From: Muribaculaceae bacterium
GTDB lineage: Bacteria > Bacteroidota > Bacteroidia > Bacteroidales > Muribaculaceae
Assembly: GCA_022510425.1 (NCBI GenBank)
Contig: JAFLTO010000015.1
Location: forward strand, 1 to 64,000
Direction of reading: 5' to 3'
DNA length: 64,000 bases
In this document: positions 33,901 to 43,524 of the stretch, one piece after another
Position numbering within the stretch: position 1 is the first letter of the stretch
How the letters are laid out: the number at the start of each line of letters is the position of its first letter
Program-made: the position numbers and the translations under genes
The notes under the pieces: model-generated
Told to the model about the DNA's origin: nothing
The model's input: only the letters and a program-made list of their open reading frames with translations
Databases searched by the model: none

Positions 33901-34080
33901 CCGGTGCTTCTTGCTTCATTTACCACCGTGGCCGGTATGATACCTCTTGTGAGCGATCCGATGTATGGGCCCTTGGCTGTTACAGTCATCGGGGGGTTGA
34001 TAATTGGCACAATGGTTACGCTGCTTTTCCTCCCGGTGCTTTATTCTCTGTTTTTCAATGTTAAAGCTCAGAAAAAATGA
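30940..34080 (+). CDS. RND family efflux permease
   Basis: 1046-aa AcrB-like protein. Confidence 0.95.
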   Translation: MEKLTKFFMQRQTLFWSLMVLIVAAGVLTYIRMPKLEDPAVSVKQASVVVLYPGAETQRVEKDVVTVLEQQLRALPDVKKISSTVKPGQALITVEFNYETPIDEVEQHFDLLRRKVADTEMLLPPGVMSPIVIDDMMDVYGIFYALSGKDYTIEELETFAKTLKHEIMTVKGVKRVNIGGASREVIDIAFSPEQIRQDGMLPMLIASALQSTTKAINAGKIDNGSDRLSINVTKGASTVEEISDIVINLPDGKKTRIGDIAKVSRHEAESSTGGFYLNGDPAIVILVAMENSAVVPDVGAEVDKIVNNTLSMLPVGLTIDKEFFQPDQVNEAVSSFIINLIESVLIVVFVLMIAMGWRSGLIIGLGLILTVLLSFPILSSLGTTLQRISLGAFIIAMGMLVDNAVVIMDGIMVDRKRGLPKSVYLYRIGKQTAMPLLGATIIAAATFLPIFLTSGTVGEFAGDLFLVVCVSLLVSWVLALIQVPVCADQWLNPNDIKGDIEGQPKLNRVQRMVKRLVEYLIRHKSIAITAAVLLLACAGGGVFLVKNVFFPDFNYDQFVLECYYPPESNPDAVRERMFQLSDSIMSDKDVRNVAISLGGAPGRYCLVRPVPEGGDDYAEFIVQCKDYHAVQRLAKEMTSKLREIAPEIYIRARKYNFSVSSSHLVEVEFAGPDAAELRRLSEKAANIMRNSPYVDPYTVQTNWNDPSRQLSVAYSAQSAARAGVNREDVGNALMAATDGYTVGVISDKDNLIPINIVIRDNGKKLSDLSNIPVWTMMNVNLSDKDIEGLIRGSLSQEDIRKKMFVTTTLANCVDSITTILDESLIYRYNGQRAIQVECDPDPYNPEATPDKLLRSVKSEIEKIKLPNGYTMRFVGESEVSDDAMGKVFQNLPVMVVILIIVLLLLFNNWRKLAVIILCFPFVLCGIVPALLLTDTPFTFLAILGLMGLVGMMMKNAIVLVDEINALTTQQRLDLFPAIVQATLSRVRPVLLASFTTVAGMIPLVSDPMYGPLAVTVIGGLIIGTMVTLLFLPVLYSLFFNVKAQKK

Positions 34081-35381
34081 AAATAAGAATTTTAACCCTG
34101 CTGATTGGATGTAATGCCTGCTTATCTGTAGCTGCCCTTGATTTATCGCTCAAGGAGTGTCGCGAGCTGGCTCTGCAAAACGACGAAGATATGCACATTG
34201 CACAAAACAGGGTAGCACAGGCTGATCTTGATAAGGGTATAGCCAAGACCGGCTATCTTCCAAAATTCGATATTAACGGAGGTGCTTTCTATCTTACCCC
34301 AAACCCTTCTATGGGGTCTACGATGGATATTCAGATGCGTGGAGTGTATATGGCTGGAATTAGTCTGATGCAACCCGTTTATACCGGAGGAAAGATAATA
34401 ACCGGTAACAAACTTGCCTCCATAGGAAGTGAAGTCTCACGATATCAGTTGGATGCGACAAGAATGGATATTATAGCGGATGCAGAAAAGAGTTACTGGA
34501 TGTATGTGGCGGTGCTGTCTAAGATTGATATGATAAATTCTTATATATTACAATTGGATTCGATATATTCTTATACTAAAACAGCATATGAATTAGGACT
34601 TACAACCAGGCTTAGCCTCGAGCGTGTTGAGTCACGTCGTTCGGAGTTGGACTACCGGCTTCGGCAGGCTCAATCGGGAGCCGATATTTGCCGGATGGCG
34701 CTATGTCGAATCATTGGAGTGGATGAATTCACACCTATTGTTCCTACTGAAAGTCTCGATAATATGAGCCATTCCGAAAATTCTTTTGCAGGAATAGACA
34801 ACCGGCCCGAATTGCTTATGTCACAGAAAAATATTGATGTGAAAAAGCTCGATGTGAAAATGGTTCTCTCAGATTTCTTACCTCTTGTGGGGTTGCAGCT
34901 TGGCTGGAATGCTTTCGGCAATATGAAGATGACAAGCTATACTCCCTTGCAGGATGGAACGATGTATCCTTTCTCTCAAACCATTGACTATCGTGGTTTT
35001 GTAGGTGCTGTATCTGTATCCATACCTGTTTTTCATTGGGGAGAAGGATATAGAAAAGTGAAAAAAGCCAAAATTGAAGTGGAGAATGCCACTTTATCTT
35101 TTGAACGTAACAGGAAGCTTATGGAACTTCAGGCACGTCAGGCATATAGCAATTATATTGACGGCTATGACCTGATAGTGACGGCTACAAAAGCCTTGGA
35201 TGAAGCTCAGAATAATCTCACCTCCATAACAGATCAATATAGAAGCGGCCTAATGACTCTCACGGATTTACTTGAGGCTCAAGCTCAATGGCAAACTTCA
35301 TATGCCAATTTGATAGAAGCCAAGACCCAATATAAAATAAACGAAGTGGATTACCTCCGAAACGTTGGATTACTTGAATAG
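34077..35381 (+). CDS. TolC family outer membrane protein
   Basis: 434 aa; ATGA overlap with the pump gene. Confidence 0.92.
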   Translation: MKIRILTLLIGCNACLSVAALDLSLKECRELALQNDEDMHIAQNRVAQADLDKGIAKTGYLPKFDINGGAFYLTPNPSMGSTMDIQMRGVYMAGISLMQPVYTGGKIITGNKLASIGSEVSRYQLDATRMDIIADAEKSYWMYVAVLSKIDMINSYILQLDSIYSYTKTAYELGLTTRLSLERVESRRSELDYRLRQAQSGADICRMALCRIIGVDEFTPIVPTESLDNMSHSENSFAGIDNRPELLMSQKNIDVKKLDVKMVLSDFLPLVGLQLGWNAFGNMKMTSYTPLQDGTMYPFSQTIDYRGFVGAVSVSIPVFHWGEGYRKVKKAKIEVENATLSFERNRKLMELQARQAYSNYIDGYDLIVTATKALDEAQNNLTSITDQYRSGLMTLTDLLEAQAQWQTSYANLIEAKTQYKINEVDYLRNVGLLE

Positions 35382-35465
35382 CAACGGTGTATTTCCCTTT
35401 AATAATGAACCGTCGTTAGCCTTTGACTTTAAAAACACAAAAAACGCAAAAACTTTCCATATGAA

Positions 35466-35497
35466 TTTGGTGGAATGAAAAATTCTCCCTAAATTTG
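35466..35497 (+). promoter_or_regulatory. Bacteroidetes promoter of tRNA-Phe
   Basis: TTTG-N20-TAAATTTG. Confidence 0.7.
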
Positions 35498-35543
35498 CAC
35501 TCGCAATGCAAAGGAACTATCCTGAAATTGCAAAACATGGCAT

Positions 35544-35616
35544 GGTGTCATAGCTCAGTTGGTAGAGCAAAGGACTGAAAATCCTTGTGTCCCCGGTTCG
35601 ATTCCTGGTGACACCA
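35544..35616 (+). tRNA. tRNA-Phe (GAA)
   Basis: Full cloverleaf, anticodon loop ctGAAaa, acceptor ggtgtca/tgacacc. Confidence 0.95.
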
Positions 35617-35626
35617 CAGAAAACAA

Positions 35627-35659
35627 AACCCAAGTAATTGATTATCAATTACTTGGGTT
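35627..35659 (+). terminator. tRNA-Phe terminator
   Basis: Perfect 16-bp inverted repeat aacccaagtaattgat/atcaattacttgggtt followed by a T-run. Confidence 0.85.
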
Positions 35660-35873
35660 AAATTTTTGTCTTCAACTCTTCAAATTTGAAGGCATTTTGA
35701 AGGCAACTTCAAAAATACTTCAAAAAGTTTCTGAAATCAAAACATGCCGTCACAGCTGGATTTAGCAACCATTTCCATTATTCATCCAAAGAGAGTTTCA
35801 AATAATCTTCGCTTATTTTCTCTTTTTTTCACAAGCTTTCTTTATCTATACTTGATCTATAACTGATTGACAT

Positions 35874-35904
35874 TTTGTCAGATTGTAAAAAATCTGTAAT
35901 TTTG
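35874..35904 (+). promoter_or_regulatory. promoter with no evident gene, overlapped by palindrome TGACATTTTGTCA
   Basis: TTTG-N19-TAATTTTG; palindrome at 35868-35880. Confidence 0.6.
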
Positions 35905-36479
35905 TCTTTACAAGCCTGAACAAAGCCCCAGGTTGGGGATGAGGGAGGGCGAGCAGACATTTTGGGAAAGCGTTTGCTGACACTTGATTCTTGAAGGCAT
36001 AAAATTCGCAGCTTTCAAATCTCAGTCAAGGATGAAGTAACAGCAGATGCCAGCGAATATGATGTATTTGCATGGGAAATGATGTGGACCAACATCGTTT
36101 CCTTGTTCGTATACATATTTTGTTGGTTTCTGCGTAACTCGTTTACTGAGATAGGGTAATGAGAAGACCTTATGCCATAGGACGAGTAACAGTACAGACT
36201 CCTACGCTTTTTTATTTTATAACCTAACATTTTTCATTCTTTTCAGGGGAGTCTATAAGAATTTTTATTTGAAATCCCAGTTCTCCTCTCAATATACCTT
36301 ATTGGAATAAACAACAGGTCTTTGTTTTTCCATTTCCGAATAATAAATAATATAAGCATGCAGCACTTACCCTCTTACTCTCTTCTTACAAATCACATAT
36401 TGTAGAGTTTTCAACCAATAAAATTCTTGTTATAAGGTTCGATTAGGGTAACAGCAAAGGAACCACCGGAATCAATTCT

Positions 36480-36686
36480 CCGTCTTCTTCAGTAGTTAAG
36501 ATCACCGGCATCAACAATGCTGTTTTGATTTCCGGAGGTGAAGGCAAACAATTCCAAATTTATTCAATCGAGGGTCGCCTGATAAAATCTTTCAGGGCAG
36601 AAAGCGATGCTGAAAAAGTGAGCCTTGTACCCGGATGGTATATCGTATTTACCGAAGGAATTTCAGAAAAAGTGATTGTTAAATAA
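36480..36686 (+). pseudogene. orphan C-terminal sorting-like domain of a lost secreted protein
   Basis: Translates to SSVVKITGINNAVLISGGEGKQFQIYSIEGRLIKSFRAESDAEKVSLVPGWYIVFTEGISEKVIVK*, like the C-termini at 40597 and 43459. Confidence 0.8.
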
Positions 36687-36700
36687 AAATTAATCCTGAC

Positions 36701-39700
36701 ATGAAACTATTTTCAACATATAAAAGAACAGCTGCATTTTTTGCTGCTATCCTGACTACAACAGTCCTGTCTATCCCGGCTTTCAGTGCCGTCGGAGATA
36801 CATTAAGCGACAGTTACTTTCAATATGAAGTAACTGATGAAGAAAATTTAACCTGTAAACTCACAGGTCTTCTTAATACTACAGTTACCGGCACCTTAAC
36901 AATTCCATCCTTAGTTTATGACAATTCAAATATCAAGCAATATAAAGTGACTTGTATTGCAAGCAGAGCTTTTGATGGAACCATTATGGGATCTGCCACA
37001 ATAAAAATCGGAGATAATGTGGAAATAATAGAAAGCTATGCATTCAACGGTGTTAAGGCTTTTACAGGTCTCCTAAAAATACCCAATTCTGTAAAAATTA
37101 TAGGAGAATACGCCTTTTATAGTTGTACAGGTTTTGAATCTATAGAATTAGGTGAAAATGTAGAATCTATAGGAAATTATGCTTTCTTTGAATGTTCCGG
37201 ACTTAAGGGTTCACTTATCATTCCTGACAAAGTTAAGACAATTGGGGAAAAAGCTTTCTATCAACTTAATTTTGATGGTAATCTTACTCTTGGGAAAAGT
37301 TTGGAGAACATAGGAGAATCTGCATTTGCCCAAACGAAATTTAAGGGAAATCTTATACTGCCATCAAATTTACAAACCATGGGTACAGATGCTTTCTTTA
37401 GTTGTAATGGTTTTACCGGTTCCTTGGTAATACCTGATGAAATAAAGACAATAGAGGAGGGTGTGTTTGCTAAGTGTTCGGGGTTTAATGGTACGCTTAC
37501 ACTTGGTGAAGGTTTAACACAAATAAAGGCAGGTGCTTTTTATTATTGCTGGTTTACCGGCGATTTGATAATCCCTAAAAACATAAAATCAATTGAAGGC
37601 GAAGCTTTTTACAATGGAAAATATAATAATCTTATTTTACAGAGTAATACAACCTTAGGCGGAGTTTCTACAGGAAGATTTAACAAAAATAAAGTTTTTG
37701 ATAGCATTGATTTTAAATCAATAACTTGTCTGAGTGAACTGCCTCCCTCTGCCGGGGGAGCTGAATTTTCTAATCATATTTACGAGTATGCAGATTTATA
37801 TGTGCCGAAAAACGCTTTTTCAAGATATAGCCAGCATAGTGAATGGAAAAAATTCAGTTTTTTTCACTTTATTGTGCCAGTGTCTTCAGTAACAGTAAAT
37901 TCATCAAAAAATAGTTACAAAGTAGGGGAAACCATAACTTTAACCACTACAGTATCTCCATCGGACGCAACAAAACCACTCGATACGTCTTGGACTTTTT
38001 CAAACAGCATTGTATATCCTAAAGAAAATAATGAAAGCTTTATTGCATGTAATAAAGGTACAGTTGAAATTACTGCTAAAGTAACTAATGAAGTTACCAT
38101 AGGAGGTGTGGAAGGAACAACGACAATAAATATTCAGCCAAGTTATATTGAAGCCGATAAAACTTTCTCAGCCATCAAAGCAGGTCAAACAGCAACTGTT
38201 AAGTTAAATGTGGACGAAAATCTCGATGACACTTTCTCTTATTCCGGTTTTGGATTCAAAATTACATTGCCTACAGGAGTAAAGGTGAAAAGTGTTACAA
38301 CTTCTGAATCTCTTTCTAATTTTACAACCCTATCATCTACAGATAAGGATGGTAACTATATAGTGAATTCTTATGCTTCTGATGCGGTACCCTCTTCAAT
38401 TAAGGAGGCATTCCTAACCCTCACTTTGGAAGCTGAAAAATCGGTTAAAGCCAATAACTTGGCTTCCCTTAAAATTTCAGAAGTGATATTTACTTCTCCG
38501 GAAGCAATGGATATTAATTTCGATGATTCGGAGGAATATACTTTCGAAATTATAAACACTCCTATTACAGATGAAGATATCACTGTAAATAGTTCTGATA
38601 GGGAAGACAACGACAATCTCCCCGACAATGATGAAACAAAACGTGATTTCAATGAGATTTATGTCAATGAGAAAATCACTTATACGGCAGAGGTAGCTGA
38701 AACAGTGACAATAAAGGAACTTAAATGGCAACTCATAGACGACACCGATATTGTTTCAATAAAAGATAATGGAGACAACTCTGTCGACGTAACCGGTCAA
38801 AAATTAGGCACTGCCAAATTGAAGGCGGTATCCGAGGCTTATCCTGAATTCAGTTATGAACTCACGGTTAATGTAATCCCGATGCCGGTAACTGTTCACA
38901 TAAAGGTTCTGGAAAACACCGATCTCAAGAATCTGAATGTGGATGATGAAGTTGAGCTGATATACACCCTTACGCCGGATAATGAATTGTTGACCGGCAA
39001 AATCAACCTCGCCTGGAGGGCAACTTCTGCTACAAATAGCATATCGGTTGAAAATGGAAAGATAACAGCCAAGGCCCTTGGCGATGCCAGTGTCATTCTC
39101 ACAGCTTCTTACGTAAATACATACGCAGCCGACAAATATAAAACCGTACCGAATGATCAGGTAGAAGTAAAAGTAGTACCGGTACCTGCAGACGAAGTTA
39201 CGGTTACTGTAGCTCCTTCTGTGACTGGTAAAGATGCTGAAGTTGTCGTGGGTGAAAGTTTAGAACTTTCCGTAGCTATTTCACCGGATGAAACTTACAC
39301 GGGTCCGGTTGATATCTCATGGAGCTCAGCCGATAATGAAGTGCTCTCCGTAAACGCCGGTGCTGACGGAAAAACTTGCACCGTAACTGCAAAAAAATAC
39401 ACCGAAAATAAGGTGAAAGTAACCGCTACAATCACTTATGATACTGACAAGGTTGTAACCGGTGAAATCGAGGTCACAATTCTTCCAAAGGCAGCAGAAT
39501 CAGTTAATATAACTGCAGAATTTTTAAAGAGTTGTACACATACCGATCATATAAAAGTAGGTGAAGAACTGCAGTTCATAGCCGAGGTACTTCCTGAAAT
39601 CACAACTTTCAAAGATGTGGAATGGAAAGTGGAAGACCCTGAATATGCTTCAATTACCCCTGATGGTATTTTGACAGCCATCAAGGCCGGGACAACCAAT

Positions 39701-40597
39701 GTGGTTGCAACTGTGAAGAATACTTCAGTAACTAAGAAATTTGCCCTCTTTATAACTGAAGGTATCCAAGGCGATGCCAATGACAATGGCAGCGTAAATA
39801 TCGCAGACGTAGTGGCTATCCGTAATGAGGTACTTAAAAACGAAGAATCGGAAAATGCCAACTTCTGCCATGCAAATGCTGATATCGACGGCGCCAACGG
39901 GATTGAAGTGTTAGATCAGGCAGCTGTACTCAACTATGTATTGACCGGTAGCTTTAACGCTACTTCTGAAAACACACGCGCCGCAAATGTAATCACAGGG
40001 TGCCTCACTGCTGATAATTTCGATTCTCAAAAGGGAAAGACCGACATCAGCGTTGCACTTGACAATCCTTCAGATTTCATCATACTCCAGGCCGATATCA
40101 TGATTCCTGCAGGTATGTGTGTGGAAGAAATTAAAACCGGCAAGCAAGCTGACGCCCACAATCTTTTCTACAACTATATCGAAGAGAACATTCTTAGGAT
40201 TGTGCTTGATTCACCTTACAATCAGAACTTCAGCAACAGCAATGGATCTTTGTTCTCTCTCTCGGTTTCGATGGATCAAAATTGCGGTGACCTGCAAATA
40301 AGCAATATTGTGGCTGCCGATAGAAATATCAACCGTCGTGAACTTACTTTCAGAGGTGGCCATGACGATGGTTCTACTTCAGTAAGTATGGAAACTGAAG
40401 ACGGATTTAAAGTCATGACAGTACAAGGTGGTATAACCATACTTAACGGTCAAGGTAAAAATATCTCTATTTATTCTATTGACGGAAAACTGATAAAATC
40501 GCTCAATCCGGTTAAAGACAGAGAAACTCTCTATCTTGCTCCCGGCGTTTATGCAGTGATAAAGGATAATCAGTCTGTCAAAGTAAACGTGAAATAA
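36701..40597 (+). CDS. BspA-like LRR / cohesin-like / Ig-like / dockerin-like secreted protein
   Basis: LRR_5-like repeats, Big-type Ig repeats, GDANDNGSVNIADVVAIRNEVL dockerin-like segment, C-terminal sorting-like domain. Confidence 0.8.
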   Translation: MKLFSTYKRTAAFFAAILTTTVLSIPAFSAVGDTLSDSYFQYEVTDEENLTCKLTGLLNTTVTGTLTIPSLVYDNSNIKQYKVTCIASRAFDGTIMGSATIKIGDNVEIIESYAFNGVKAFTGLLKIPNSVKIIGEYAFYSCTGFESIELGENVESIGNYAFFECSGLKGSLIIPDKVKTIGEKAFYQLNFDGNLTLGKSLENIGESAFAQTKFKGNLILPSNLQTMGTDAFFSCNGFTGSLVIPDEIKTIEEGVFAKCSGFNGTLTLGEGLTQIKAGAFYYCWFTGDLIIPKNIKSIEGEAFYNGKYNNLILQSNTTLGGVSTGRFNKNKVFDSIDFKSITCLSELPPSAGGAEFSNHIYEYADLYVPKNAFSRYSQHSEWKKFSFFHFIVPVSSVTVNSSKNSYKVGETITLTTTVSPSDATKPLDTSWTFSNSIVYPKENNESFIACNKGTVEITAKVTNEVTIGGVEGTTTINIQPSYIEADKTFSAIKAGQTATVKLNVDENLDDTFSYSGFGFKITLPTGVKVKSVTTSESLSNFTTLSSTDKDGNYIVNSYASDAVPSSIKEAFLTLTLEAEKSVKANNLASLKISEVIFTSPEAMDINFDDSEEYTFEIINTPITDEDITVNSSDREDNDNLPDNDETKRDFNEIYVNEKITYTAEVAETVTIKELKWQLIDDTDIVSIKDNGDNSVDVTGQKLGTAKLKAVSEAYPEFSYELTVNVIPMPVTVHIKVLENTDLKNLNVDDEVELIYTLTPDNELLTGKINLAWRATSATNSISVENGKITAKALGDASVILTASYVNTYAADKYKTVPNDQVEVKVVPVPADEVTVTVAPSVTGKDAEVVVGESLELSVAISPDETYTGPVDISWSSADNEVLSVNAGADGKTCTVTAKKYTENKVKVTATITYDTDKVVTGEIEVTILPKAAESVNITAEFLKSCTHTDHIKVGEELQFIAEVLPEITTFKDVEWKVEDPEYASITPDGILTAIKAGTTNVVATVKNTSVTKKFALFITEGIQGDANDNGSVNIADVVAIRNEVLKNEESENANFCHANADIDGANGIEVLDQAAVLNYVLTGSFNATSENTRAANVITGCLTADNFDSQKGKTDISVALDNPSDFIILQADIMIPAGMCVEEIKTGKQADAHNLFYNYIEENILRIVLDSPYNQNFSNSNGSLFSLSVSMDQNCGDLQISNIVAADRNINRRELTFRGGHDDGSTSVSMETEDGFKVMTVQGGITILNGQGKNISIYSIDGKLIKSLNPVKDRETLYLAPGVYAVIKDNQSVKVNVK

Positions 40598-40666
40598 AAT
40601 TAAGTCGTAAATTTTCAAAGAGGAAATAAAACGGTAAAAATAAAACTCATAAATATATTTGATTTT

Positions 40667-43459
40667 ATGAAAATCAATAGTCTGATAAGTAAATTTTCAC
40701 TGTTTGGGGCTCTCTTTCTCTCCAACACAGCCTTTATATACGCCCAAGACACGAATGTGCAGAAGCCTGAGTTCTCTGTTGATAATTTCTCAATCACAGC
40801 CGGGAGTTCTGTAAACAATATTGGGGTGAACATCAGTTTGCCACAGAATACACAATCTATCACTTATAGCGGTTTTCAGTTTGATATAACTCTCCCGGAA
40901 GGAATCACTTTGGACAATATATCGGCCAATTCCAATCTTTCAGGCATTACACTACGGAGTGCAAAACTAAACACCGGCAACACATGGAGAGTGGCAGCAT
41001 TGAATTACGAAGCCAATACCACGTATACCGTGACCCAAGAGGTTGTATATCTCAATCTGTCAGCCGATAAAACTGTTGCAGCAACCACCGATGCGAAAAT
41101 ATCCTTCACCGATGCATTGTTGGTTGCTCAGGATGCTACAGATATTGATTGCTCCAATTCCTCCTCTAATTTCACAATAGTGAACGTCCCGATCACAGGC
41201 ATAGAGATTGTTCCCGGCAATTCTTCAGCCGGCTCCTCCTCTCATGCCAACAATCAAATATACATTGACGAAGAAATTGAATATACCGTAAAAATTACTC
41301 CTTCCAATGCTACAATAACTGATCTGGAATGGACACTCACCCAGACTGATGATTTCGTTTCTTCTTCAGATATCACCAATGGTAAGAAACTTACAGGCTT
41401 GAAATTCGGCGAAGCTACCTTGACAGCAAAGTCATCTATATATAATGTCACAGGGGAATTTAAGGTGAATGTAGTGCCAATGCCTATTGAAAAGGTAACT
41501 GTTACTGCCGGGAATGTATCATTGGAACCGGAGGGCACCACAACTCTTACGGCTGTAGTGACACCAGCCGAGAAATACACCGGACCGGTCTCTATAACAT
41601 GGTCGGCAGATAATTCAGGTCATGTTTCCGTGAATCCGACCACAGGTGTTGTGACCGCTGTATCTGTCGGCAAGGCTGTGGTGACCGTTACTGCAACTTA
41701 CGATAACGGTAAAACCGCTACCGGAACTATTGAAATCACGGTTATTCCTATTTCTTCCGATAAGGTTACGGTAAAGGTTTCATCCTCTGATGGCGATGCC
41801 TCAAGCGACGGCTCTATTTCTATTGTACCAGGTAAATCTAAACAGCTGAACAGCTATATCTCACACGATACCAAATATACCGGGGAAATTACCACAACTT
41901 GGACTTCCTCAAATTCGAGTGTATTATCTGTTGATAATGCCGGATTAATAACTGCTAACAAATATGACAACCAAACCGTGACTGTGACTTCTACCGTGAA
42001 GTATGGAAATTATACTGTAACCGGCAGTATCAAAGTTAATATCACGCAGGTACCCATTGAATCTGTGACCGCCTCCGCTCAAAAGACAGAAATCAATATA
42101 GGGGAAAGCATCAATCTTTCAGCCGCAGCTTCTCCTGCCACTACTCTTACAGGTAATGTTAATTACACCTGGAAGACCGCAAATACCGACTTAATAACTC
42201 TCGGCTCCGATGGCAAAGTGACCGGTAAAGCTCCCGGAACTGCAACTATTACCGTTACAGCAGCCAACAATGTAAGCTCGAAGGAGGGTATAATACAAAT
42301 AAAAGTGCTTGCCACACCGGCAGAGTCTATTGAAATACAAACGCTATCTCTGGAAAGATATGCTAACAAAGATATTATCAAACTCGGTGAAACTTTAAAC
42401 TTCAAGGCAACCATATATCCGGAAAATGCCACTTACAAAGATGTGGAATGGTCGGTTGACAATCCTTCCATAGCCACCCTAACCTCAACTACCGGCGAAT
42501 ACGACATGATTTTGACTGCTAAAAGCTTAGGAAATGTAGTGGTGACTGCAAAAGTGAAAGCTACTCCAACAATATTAGCTACCTATAATATCTCTGTGGT
42601 AAAAGAGGTTCTCGGTGACGCCAACGACAATGGGATTGTCAATATCTCTGACCCACTGGCTGTAGGTAACGAAATCGTGGCCCTGAAGAATAATACTGTA
42701 TCAAAAAATGCAAAATTCAGTTTCATAAATGCTGACGTGAATATAGATAAAATCATTGATGTAACCGACCAGGCTCTTATCACGGATATGCTCTACGGTC
42801 TCTTTGATCCTTATCAACCCACCACGCGGACCCTCAACAACGATTTAATCTATTTTTCCGACTCTCTTGTTGCAGATGATTTCAAGGTGAATGAAGGAAA
42901 TGTGGAAATCGGGTTTAAACTCGACAACCCTTCCGATTACATCATCCTACAAGCTACAATTCATCTTCCGGAAAATATGAGGTTGTCTGACATTGCGAAA
43001 GGCCCGCAGGCTGCAAATCATGAATTTATTTACAGTATTAATGAAACCAACGACCTTACAATAGTTATCTATGCAATGCCGAACACATCTTTTTCCAACC
43101 TCTCAGGAAATCTGTTCTCTATTGTGGCAGAGGCATCCGATAACACCGGCGATATCTTTGCGGAAGATATAATCGTTGCCGACAATTCCCGCAGAAAGTA
43201 TGTATTGGATTTCAGAGGCGGCCACAATCAAGACACCACAGGCATCTCATCGGTTGAGACAGAATCTTTCTCTGTGATCAGTTCTCACGGCAGTCTGACA
43301 ATTATTAATGCTGCCGATAGGTTAGTAAACATATATTCTGTAAACGGTCAGCTGGTGAAATCTTTAGTGCCGGCGTCACGAAATGAGTCCGTGTATCTTT
43401 CTCCGGGCATTTACATCGTTAATTCAGGCGAGTCAACTTTCAAAGTAATTGTAAAATAA
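40667..43459 (+). CDS. cohesin-like / Ig-like / dockerin-like secreted protein
   Basis: 930 aa; GDANDNGIVNISDPLAVGNEIV; C-terminal YSVNGQLVKSL. Confidence 0.8.
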   Translation: MKINSLISKFSLFGALFLSNTAFIYAQDTNVQKPEFSVDNFSITAGSSVNNIGVNISLPQNTQSITYSGFQFDITLPEGITLDNISANSNLSGITLRSAKLNTGNTWRVAALNYEANTTYTVTQEVVYLNLSADKTVAATTDAKISFTDALLVAQDATDIDCSNSSSNFTIVNVPITGIEIVPGNSSAGSSSHANNQIYIDEEIEYTVKITPSNATITDLEWTLTQTDDFVSSSDITNGKKLTGLKFGEATLTAKSSIYNVTGEFKVNVVPMPIEKVTVTAGNVSLEPEGTTTLTAVVTPAEKYTGPVSITWSADNSGHVSVNPTTGVVTAVSVGKAVVTVTATYDNGKTATGTIEITVIPISSDKVTVKVSSSDGDASSDGSISIVPGKSKQLNSYISHDTKYTGEITTTWTSSNSSVLSVDNAGLITANKYDNQTVTVTSTVKYGNYTVTGSIKVNITQVPIESVTASAQKTEINIGESINLSAAASPATTLTGNVNYTWKTANTDLITLGSDGKVTGKAPGTATITVTAANNVSSKEGIIQIKVLATPAESIEIQTLSLERYANKDIIKLGETLNFKATIYPENATYKDVEWSVDNPSIATLTSTTGEYDMILTAKSLGNVVVTAKVKATPTILATYNISVVKEVLGDANDNGIVNISDPLAVGNEIVALKNNTVSKNAKFSFINADVNIDKIIDVTDQALITDMLYGLFDPYQPTTRTLNNDLIYFSDSLVADDFKVNEGNVEIGFKLDNPSDYIILQATIHLPENMRLSDIAKGPQAANHEFIYSINETNDLTIVIYAMPNTSFSNLSGNLFSIVAEASDNTGDIFAEDIIVADNSRRKYVLDFRGGHNQDTTGISSVETESFSVISSHGSLTIINAADRLVNIYSVNGQLVKSLVPASRNESVYLSPGIYIVNSGESTFKVIVK

Positions 43460-43524
43460 AAATTTATAAAAAGGGTATGCCATGGCTTTAATGACATATC
43501 CTTGTCTTTTTTTATAACCAAAAC

